A stretch of 64,000 nt of DNA, taken from NCBI GenBank assembly GCA_905220665.1, contig CAJNAR010000028.1, forward strand, positions 1-64,000, given 5' to 3'. Of the stretch, positions 57,012-64,000 are shown piece after piece (positions within the stretch are counted from its first letter, which is position 1; every line of letters starts with the position of its first letter). The DNA is from Albugo candida (Eukaryota; Oomycota; Peronosporomycetes; Albuginales; Albuginaceae). The position numbers and the translations under genes are program-made. The notes beneath the pieces are model-generated. The model made no database searches and was not told the origin of the DNA. It saw only the letters and a list, made by a program, of their open reading frames with translations.

Positions 57012-60000
57012 ATGGGAAATCCCCGCATGCAATGGATTGCACAACGAATCTTTGAAGCTTTTGAAACAAATGTGACCTCGAGCGATGTGAGTGAATTTCT
57101 ATTGAATGATGTGGTTAAGAGTACTTTTGACGACCTTTTGGTTGGAAAAGAACTTTGCAAGGTCTTCATACACTATGAAGATGAACCTATAGCTCCTTAC
57201 GAGGTCGACAAACAGCTGCTTGATCCTAATGCATCGGAGCATCAGGTTGTAGCTCGTGCGGCTAATCTTTGCCTCACATTAGGTTCATCAACACCTTTAA
57301 GGTCAAAATCCTGTTACTTTTTGCGTTTAACCATGGACAATAAACCAGTGGATGTCCAAAAAGCCTGTGACTCAACGCTATGTTTCGGTGAATTAGCACC
57401 AAATGTCTTGCGCGATTTAGGTAAAACACTTAGTTTTCTCTTTACTCCGCTTTTCAAGGCCAAAGATGATTGGGGCCGCGCCGATACGGAGCTCCGAAAT
57501 GAATTTATGAACGAATCGGAAAAGTTCGCTACTGATCTCAAAGAAGCCCTCAATAGCATGTATAGTGGCTTGGAGCTCCGCCGGCCGAGCCCTGAGATCG
57601 TAGCAGACGCAACCGAATCATCTCGCACCTCTAGTGGTAGTAACAAAGTCCCTGGGACTTTACCAACACGCTCTATTCTCCAAGTAGTAGACTCCCCCAG
57701 ACTAGTCTCTCACTATGAAGAAATTATGAGAAACTGGTGTGACGTGATAACCGCATATATGGACACGAGCAACACGGGATCGACGGATGTGAATAACATC
57801 CTTCAGGATGAGAATGCGATCGAAGATGAAGGTCCAATGGGTGAGCTAGAGTACTGGAGGCACCGAATGCAGAGGATTATGAGTATCACCGAGCAGCTCA
57901 AAATGAGCGAAATGAAAGACATTTTCTTCGTCCTCCATCGAGCGTCTAAAAGCGTGCACGAAGATCTCCGTCAACGTGTCCAGAACCTCCTACGCCGTTG
58001 GAAACAGGTCGACATTCGCATCACCGAATCGGTAAACGAAGCAAAGGATAACGCAAAGTATCTGTCAACACTGGAAAAGTTTCTCATCCCTCTATATAAC
58101 GGGACTCCTAGCACGATCATAGATACACTTCCGGCCCTAATGAATTCTATCAAAATGATCCATTCAATAGCTCGGTACTACAACACGAATGAACGAATGA
58201 CGGGACTATTGGGGAAAACCACGAGTCAAATGATTTGTAATTGTAAGAATTATGTCACCGGTGGTGAATCGTACGAAATCTTGTGGGAAAAAGACCCAGA
58301 AGAGCTGGTTCGCCAGCTGAGCGCTTGTTTGAAGCTCAATGAAGCATACCAGAATCAGTATCGAGTTACGAAAGAAAAGCTTTTTAATTCAATTAAAGGC
58401 GGAAAACAGTTTGAATTCAATGAGATGAGAATATTTGGAAAATTTGATCTCTTTTGCCGTCGAGTGGTCAAACTCATTGACATGTTTACTACCATCCACC
58501 AATTCAGCGGCTTAGGATCACATAAACTGGAAGGCATGGAAGACCTGATCGCTAAATTCAACGCCATCATCCGCGAGTTTCGGTACCGGAATCATGATCT
58601 CCTGGACTACAAAAACAACCGCTTCGATCGAGATTATGTCGAGTTCAATGTGCGTATATCCGATCTGGAAAGTCATCTTCAGAAGTTTATTCACGATTCT
58701 TTTGAAAACATCACTTCCATTGAGCATTCTCTGCGTATCTTACGCAAATTCCAAGCCATTTTGCAACGTGAAAACCTGAAATCTGACTTGGACTCAAAGT
58801 TTAATGTCATTTTCCAAAAGTACGGAGTCGAATTGGAGCACGTGCTGCAAGAATACGAGCGAGAAAAGCACGCTCCTCCATACCCACGAAATCTACCACC
58901 GGTAGCTGGGAACATCACGTGGGCTCGTCATCTCTTACAGCGTATCGAGGAGCCTATGAAAAAGTTTGAGACAAATCAGAACGTTCTCGCAAGTAAAGAC
59001 GCCAAACGAATCATTCGAATGTACAACAAAGTCGCTCGGACGCTTGTGGCGTTTGAGTACATATGGTATCAGGCCTGGACGCAATACATCGACACTGCCA
59101 AGGCCGGCTTGCAAGCAACGCTCATCATACGCCATCCCGACGATAACAAGCTCTACGTGAATTTTGACCCGGAGATCCTGCAACTTTTACGTGAAGCCAA
59201 ATGTCTCGATCGTATAGGAATTGAGATCCCAGAAGCCGCCAAGATCGTCTTGTTACAGGAAGAGAAATTCAAGATGTATTACAATGAGCTTCAGTACGCG
59301 TTGTCCGAGTACGACCGGATCGTTAGCAAAGTGATTCCTGTGACAGCTGTACTTCTTCGACCGCATTTCAACGACATGGAGTTCAAATTACGTCCAGGGA
59401 TGATCACACTCACGTGGACGAGCATGAATATCCAAGCGTATCGAAATCACATCACCAACGGCCTACAACATCTCAAAGAGCTTGTGACGAATATCAACGA
59501 TATCATTGAGAATCGAATAGAGAAAAACATGAGAATTGTGAGCAAAAGCATGCTCGTGGATCTTCCGTTGGATCAATCATTTGCCTTGGACGAATTTGTG
59601 CACCTTCAAACGAGTAATATCAAGAAAACCGGAGCTCTTTTACAAGGTAAAAACATGGAAATTGAGAATGCAGTCGACGATGTGGTCAAATGCATCACAA
59701 ATTATCCATTAGACTCTCATATTGAGGGTGTATCTCATGAAGAGATTATTCGTCTGAAGCTCCATTACAATCATTTCATGTATCAGGCGTTACTTCACTG
59801 CACAAAGCGATCCTTAAACATGGTTAAAAAGCGGGTCTCTTGCCGATTGGAGTCGACATCAGGCTCCACTTGTGTCAGTGAGCGTCCCTTCTTTGAAGTG
59901 AATATCGAGCTACACATCCCTAAAGTCCAGCTTCATCCTTCTTTGGACGACATTCAGACTGCACTCAACCGAGCGGCTCAAACAGTCTTGAGCTGCTTTA

Positions 60001-63000
60001 AAGATATCTATGACTGGCCTGAGTCACCCAGAGCGGAATCGACTGCCAGCGCCACTATCGCTCCAGCGGGAAGCTCGGCGATAAAACCTGTCGTGAAAAA
60101 GAGTTTCTTTGAACGAATTACTAAAGATATTGAGATTGTTCGTGTCGTGTTGCTACTCACTGGAAGTGTGCAAGGGCTTCGTAATTCAGTGACAGAGTAT
60201 TTGGAGGCTTTTCACGAGTATGAATGGCTTTGGCGTGAGTCGAAAGAGACCGCTTACGACGCATTTATGAAAACGATACCTGACCTACAAGACTTTGAAC
60301 GAAAGCTTCAATCGTTCGTCAAATTGGAGCAAGAGATCGACCGGCTTCCAACTACGACCAATCTTGGAGCTTTGTGCCTCACAACCCGAAATCTCAAGCT
60401 ACAGCTCACCCAGGAATCCAACATATGGAAGCTGAAATTCAGCGATAATTTGCATCAACAAGCTCGTAAGAAAATGGAGTCGTTAAGCGAGTATTTCCGA
60501 GTGACAATGGGCAAATTAAATCGTAAGGTCACCGACTTGGACTCGCTTCGTTTTGTGATGAATTTGCTCAAGGAAGTGCGCATGCGTGAGTCGGGTATGA
60601 GCATGGAAATCAATCCTGTTTTGGACATGTACGAGATGCTTGAATATTATCTTCCTGAAGGTTTTATGGAGAAAGAAGAGATGGATCAAAAGTCTGTTCT
60701 CCGTAGTAATTGGCGCAAGCTCGTACATCATGCTGAAACGCGAACAGATGAGCTGAGTAAGACACAGGCTGGATTTAAACGCGGTCTCCTCAAAGATATC
60801 AAAGAGCTTATCGTGGACGTCAAGCACTTTCGGGAAGACTACCTCGCGAATGGTCCGATGGTGATTGGCATCCCGCCGTCAGAGGCCGTAGAGCGTCTGA
60901 ATCGGTTCAAAGAAGAGTATAAAATCCGAGAACGCAAGCACGAACTATACGCTTCGGGAGAGGAGCTGTTCGCGTTACCAAAAACAATGTATCCTGAGCT
61001 GGAAGCCACAAAGAAGGAACTCGCACTACAGGACAAATTGTTTGGATTGTACACAGACGTACTCGGCACATTGGAGGAATGGAAAACGATTCCTTGGGTT
61101 CTTATCGCTGAACAAATGCAAACAATGACTGAAAAAGTCGATTCGTTTTCATTCCGCTGTAAAAAAATGCCCGCGAGACTGAAGGAATGGCAGGCGTATA
61201 CGGTCTTATTGCGAATGATTGACGACTTCACTGATATATTACCCCTCTTGCAAGAATTAAGCAAGGAATCCATCAAGCCCAGGCACTGGGATGCAGTGAT
61301 GGAGAGAACGGGAACACATTTGGACGTAACGCTGCCAGATTTCAAGCTACAAGCTCTTATCGATGCTAAAATCGTAGAGCATAAAGCCGAGATCGAGGAG
61401 ATCACAGACGGAGCCGATAAACAACTTAAGATCGAGCTGCAACTCCATGAAATCACAACGCATTGGGAGCTCGAGGATTTTCAATTTAGCGATTGGAAGG
61501 CTCGTAATGTGCCCATACTCAAAGCTGTGGTACCTATCGTCGAGGAATTGGAGGAAACGCAGTTGAATCTTCAGACAATGCTTTCCATGCGACACGTTCT
61601 CCCGTTCAAGGAACAAGCACAACAGAAACTCGAGCAGCTCTCTGACACTTCCGAGACGCTTGAAAAATGGATCAAAGTGCAGATGCTTTGGTGCTCGTTG
61701 GAAAGTGTGTTTACAGGCGGCGATATCGCGAAACAAATGCCTTTGGAGGCTAAAAAGTTTCAGAAAATAGATAAAGATTGGGCACGGATTATGACGAAAT
61801 CGAGCGAAATGAAAAACGTCGTGCTATGCTGTGGAAACGAGCTTCTCAAATCGTGTCTTCCCGTCATGTACAGCGAGCTGGAAAAGTGTCAAAAGTCGTT
61901 GGAAGGATACTTGGAGCAGAAACGCAACAAGTTTCCTCGCTTCTACTTTGTGTCAAATCCAGGCTTACTAATGATTCTCTCGCAAGGCTCTGACCCGCTG
62001 AGCATGAACGATCACTACGAAAAGGTATTTGACTCGATAGAGCGCGTGATTCACGACAAGAAGGACAAGACCATGATCCATACGATGCTCTCTGGTGTCG
62101 AAGAAGTTCGTTTCTCACAGGTCGTTAAAGCTCAAGGTAATATTGAAGATTGGCTTGCAACGTTGCTTCAGAAAATGCAAATCACTATGAAGGATCATTG
62201 TCGGCAATGTGCTGGCGATATCGCTGTTGTTGGAAGCGATCTCAAGCGCTTACGTGAGTTTGTCGATCGACATGTGGCTCAATTCGCGCTTTTAGGGATC
62301 CAAATGATGTGGACAATGGATCTTCAGACCGCTTTGGAGCAATGTCGTGTCAAGAAGAATTTGGTGAAAGACACAGCGACGAAGCAAGCTCAGGTCTTAA
62401 CGGAGCTGTCCACTTGGTGTTTGAATGACTTGGGCTCCAAGCAGAATCGCATTAAAATCGAGACACTTGTCACGATTCACGTCCACCAGCGCGATGTGAT
62501 GGCCGAGCTGGCGACGCTGTACAAGCAGAAGAAAATCTCCGACGCAAATGATTTCGAATGGCTCAAGCAAGCGCGGTTTTATTGGCGTCCCGGGAATGGC
62601 GATGAATGCAACCCCGACGGTGCTTGTGTGATAAGCATCACAGACGTTGATTTCAACTATCAGTACGAGTACTTGGGATCCAAGGAGCGTCTTGTGATCA
62701 CACCACTCACAGATCGTTGTTATATCACTTTAGCGCAAGCGCTAGGAATGTATTTTGGCGGAGCGCCAGCAGGTCCAGCCGGGACGGGGAAAACAGAGAC
62801 GGTGAAAGATTTAGGTCGGACTTTGGGCATTTATGTTGTCGTGACGAATTGCACAGATCAGCAGAAATACACCGATTGTGCCAAGATATTCAAAGGGCTC
62901 TGTCAAGGAGGTTTATGGGGCTGTTTTGATGAGTTTAATCGGATTCAATTACCTGTGCTTTCCGTTGTCGCTCAGCAAGTGTTGGCGATTCAGAATGCGA

Positions 63001-64000
63001 AAAAGACCGGCACGAAATCGTTCCAGTTTCCTGGTGATCCTCAGCATATCACGTTATCATCCGTTTGCGGGTTTTTCATTACGATGAATCCCGGGTACGC
63101 TGGTCGTCAGGAGCTCCCAGAGAACCTGAAGGCTTTGTTCCGTGGTGTGGCAATGATGGTGCCTGATTTCGAGATCATTATGAAGGTCAAACTCTGCTCG
63201 GTCGGGTACACAGAATACCAAGATCTCGCCAAGAAGTTTTACATCCTTTACAACACCTGTAAGGAGCAGCTATCAGCGCAAAAGCATTACGATTGGGGTC
63301 TTCGTAACATCCTCGCGGTACTTCGAAGCGCTGGTAAAATCAAACGGGATAATCGGAACGATTCGGAAGCAAAATTGCTGTATCAGACGTTGAGAGACAT
63401 GAATCTCTCCAAGCTTGTAGCTCAAGACGTGCCCTTATTTCTATCGGTTCTTGCAGACTTATTTCCTACCGTCCAATTTCCTCCAAAAGGATCCTACCCG
63501 GACCTTCAAGCCGCCCTAGTAACCGAGATTGAGCGTGGTGGACTCGTAGATCATCCCGGATGGTTTACTAAAGTCATTCAGATGTATGAGACGCAGCTAG
63601 TTCGTCATGGTATTATGCTTGTCGGTCCGACTGGAGGTGGAAAATCGCGTATTTTTGAGGTCTTACAACAAGCGCTGACTGCAACCACCGGCACTATGCA
63701 TAAGCAAGCTCGACTGAATCCAAAGGCGATCCGAGCAGCTGAAATGTACGGTGAAGTAGACCCAATGTCGGGTGAATGGACCACCGGCGTGTTTGCGGCC
63801 ATGTGGCAAAAGTATAACAATAAAAGCAATAAATTCATCATGTGGATCGTTTGTGACGGACCTGTGGATGCAATTTGGATCGAGGATTTGAACACTGTTT
63901 TAGATGACAATAAGATTCTCACACTTGCAAACGGCGATCGAATGCCAATGACAGAAAATGTAAAGCTCATGTTTGAGGTGGAAACACTCGTGAATGCGAG
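57012..64000 (+). CDS. Axonemal outer-arm dynein heavy chain, 5' half (runs off window)
   Basis: A single uninterrupted frame from the ATG at 57012 to the window end covers 2329 codons of an expected about 4,500. Residues 1-1900 are the stem and linker: coiled, charged sequence with DHC_N1 and DHC_N2 features (for example FNYQYEYLGSKERLVITPLT just before AAA1). AAA1 has Walker A GPAGTGKT at residues 1921-1928 and Walker B GCFDEFNRI; AAA2 has Walker A GPTGGGKS starting at residue 2205. The AAA1 text (LGIYVVVTNC ... QGGLWGCFDEF) is closest to outer-arm gamma/alpha type dyneins rather than cytoplasmic dynein; the subtype is from memory. It powers flagellar beating. No intron interrupts 7 kb, unlike most neighbours. 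Confidence 0.96.
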   Translation, partial: MGNPRMQWIAQRIFEAFETNVTSSDVSEFLLNDVVKSTFDDLLVGKELCKVFIHYEDEPIAPYEVDKQLLDPNASEHQVVARAANLCLTLGSSTPLRSKSCYFLRLTMDNKPVDVQKACDSTLCFGELAPNVLRDLGKTLSFLFTPLFKAKDDWGRADTELRNEFMNESEKFATDLKEALNSMYSGLELRRPSPEIVADATESSRTSSGSNKVPGTLPTRSILQVVDSPRLVSHYEEIMRNWCDVITAYMDTSNTGSTDVNNILQDENAIEDEGPMGELEYWRHRMQRIMSITEQLKMSEMKDIFFVLHRASKSVHEDLRQRVQNLLRRWKQVDIRITESVNEAKDNAKYLSTLEKFLIPLYNGTPSTIIDTLPALMNSIKMIHSIARYYNTNERMTGLLGKTTSQMICNCKNYVTGGESYEILWEKDPEELVRQLSACLKLNEAYQNQYRVTKEKLFNSIKGGKQFEFNEMRIFGKFDLFCRRVVKLIDMFTTIHQFSGLGSHKLEGMEDLIAKFNAIIREFRYRNHDLLDYKNNRFDRDYVEFNVRISDLESHLQKFIHDSFENITSIEHSLRILRKFQAILQRENLKSDLDSKFNVIFQKYGVELEHVLQEYEREKHAPPYPRNLPPVAGNITWARHLLQRIEEPMKKFETNQNVLASKDAKRIIRMYNKVARTLVAFEYIWYQAWTQYIDTAKAGLQATLIIRHPDDNKLYVNFDPEILQLLREAKCLDRIGIEIPEAAKIVLLQEEKFKMYYNELQYALSEYDRIVSKVIPVTAVLLRPHFNDMEFKLRPGMITLTWTSMNIQAYRNHITNGLQHLKELVTNINDIIENRIEKNMRIVSKSMLVDLPLDQSFALDEFVHLQTSNIKKTGALLQGKNMEIENAVDDVVKCITNYPLDSHIEGVSHEEIIRLKLHYNHFMYQALLHCTKRSLNMVKKRVSCRLESTSGSTCVSERPFFEVNIELHIPKVQLHPSLDDIQTALNRAAQTVLSCFKDIYDWPESPRAESTASATIAPAGSSAIKPVVKKSFFERITKDIEIVRVVLLLTGSVQGLRNSVTEYLEAFHEYEWLWRESKETAYDAFMKTIPDLQDFERKLQSFVKLEQEIDRLPTTTNLGALCLTTRNLKLQLTQESNIWKLKFSDNLHQQARKKMESLSEYFRVTMGKLNRKVTDLDSLRFVMNLLKEVRMRESGMSMEINPVLDMYEMLEYYLPEGFMEKEEMDQKSVLRSNWRKLVHHAETRTDELSKTQAGFKRGLLKDIKELIVDVKHFREDYLANGPMVIGIPPSEAVERLNRFKEEYKIRERKHELYASGEELFALPKTMYPELEATKKELALQDKLFGLYTDVLGTLEEWKTIPWVLIAEQMQTMTEKVDSFSFRCKKMPARLKEWQAYTVLLRMIDDFTDILPLLQELSKESIKPRHWDAVMERTGTHLDVTLPDFKLQALIDAKIVEHKAEIEEITDGADKQLKIELQLHEITTHWELEDFQFSDWKARNVPILKAVVPIVEELEETQLNLQTMLSMRHVLPFKEQAQQKLEQLSDTSETLEKWIKVQMLWCSLESVFTGGDIAKQMPLEAKKFQKIDKDWARIMTKSSEMKNVVLCCGNELLKSCLPVMYSELEKCQKSLEGYLEQKRNKFPRFYFVSNPGLLMILSQGSDPLSMNDHYEKVFDSIERVIHDKKDKTMIHTMLSGVEEVRFSQVVKAQGNIEDWLATLLQKMQITMKDHCRQCAGDIAVVGSDLKRLREFVDRHVAQFALLGIQMMWTMDLQTALEQCRVKKNLVKDTATKQAQVLTELSTWCLNDLGSKQNRIKIETLVTIHVHQRDVMAELATLYKQKKISDANDFEWLKQARFYWRPGNGDECNPDGACVISITDVDFNYQYEYLGSKERLVITPLTDRCYITLAQALGMYFGGAPAGPAGTGKTETVKDLGRTLGIYVVVTNCTDQQKYTDCAKIFKGLCQGGLWGCFDEFNRIQLPVLSVVAQQVLAIQNAKKTGTKSFQFPGDPQHITLSSVCGFFITMNPGYAGRQELPENLKALFRGVAMMVPDFEIIMKVKLCSVGYTEYQDLAKKFYILYNTCKEQLSAQKHYDWGLRNILAVLRSAGKIKRDNRNDSEAKLLYQTLRDMNLSKLVAQDVPLFLSVLADLFPTVQFPPKGSYPDLQAALVTEIERGGLVDHPGWFTKVIQMYETQLVRHGIMLVGPTGGGKSRIFEVLQQALTATTGTMHKQARLNPKAIRAAEMYGEVDPMSGEWTTGVFAAMWQKYNNKSNKFIMWIVCDGPVDAIWIEDLNTVLDDNKILTLANGDRMPMTENVKLMFEVETLVNA

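Noticed and set aside
57314..63970. Many antisense open frames across the dynein gene (for example 60839-61456, 63605-63970)
   Set aside because: They are shadows of the uninterrupted plus-strand dynein frame and contain no recognisable domain.

Overview
This is the left end of a eukaryotic chromosome. It opens with about 35 CCCTAAA telomere units, so the chromosome end lies at base 1. The TTTAGGG telomere type, an axonemal outer-arm dynein heavy chain, very compact genes and spliceosomal introns almost all 49-62 nt long (range 42-70) fit an oomycete with flagellated zoospores. The moderate GC content and secreted-protein content would suit a white-rust (Albugo-like) genome. The species is inferred, not read from the sequence.

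Region 1 (1-25.7 kb) is a subtelomeric graveyard of mobile elements with one small possible gene at 967-1383. It holds a degenerate Ty1/copia LTR retrotransposon (1466-6282, minus strand), two long broken APE-type LINE copies on the minus strand (A about 7.27-14.26 kb, B about 14.36-21.28 kb), and a 5'-truncated third LINE copy, C, on the plus strand (22.96-25.50 kb). C is an inverted near-duplicate of part of A. It abuts a remnant that looks like a retroelement gag, and tRNA-headed SINE-like repeats lie between the LINEs. No element has an intact open frame.

Region 2 (25.7-31.5 kb) is a transition zone: about 2.8 kb without an assignable gene, then a multi-exon single-finger C2H2 zinc-finger gene (28.57-30.2 kb).

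Region 3 (31.5-64 kb) is gene-dense euchromatin. In order it holds branched-chain aminotransferase (-), mitochondrial LepA/GUF1 GTPase (+), a METTL21-type methyltransferase (+), proteasome assembly chaperone PSMG2 (-), a NOPCHAP1-like snoRNP chaperone (+), beta-adaptin (+), a D-threonine aldolase/D-serine dehydratase-like PLP enzyme (-), a double PH-domain protein (+), stand-alone tryptophan synthase beta (-), a secreted orphan protein (-), an unrecognised multi-exon gene (+), a Rab GTPase (-), an unrecognised helical protein (+), proteasome chaperone PSMG4 (-), a cyclin K/T-type cyclin (+), a p24/TMED cargo receptor with a long acidic insert (-), and the first 7 kb of an intronless axonemal dynein heavy chain (+) that runs off the window.

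Most neighbours are arranged head-to-head or tail-to-tail with tens to a few hundred bases between coding regions. The extreme is PSMG2/NOPCHAP1, with 29 bp between start codons. The genes cover amino-acid metabolism (BCAT, TrpB, DTA-like), organelle translation (GUF1), assembly chaperones (PSMG2, PSMG4, NOPCHAP1), vesicle traffic (beta-adaptin, Rab, p24) and flagellar motility (dynein). Exon models below were built by eye from family conservation, GT/AG borders and reading-frame bookkeeping.
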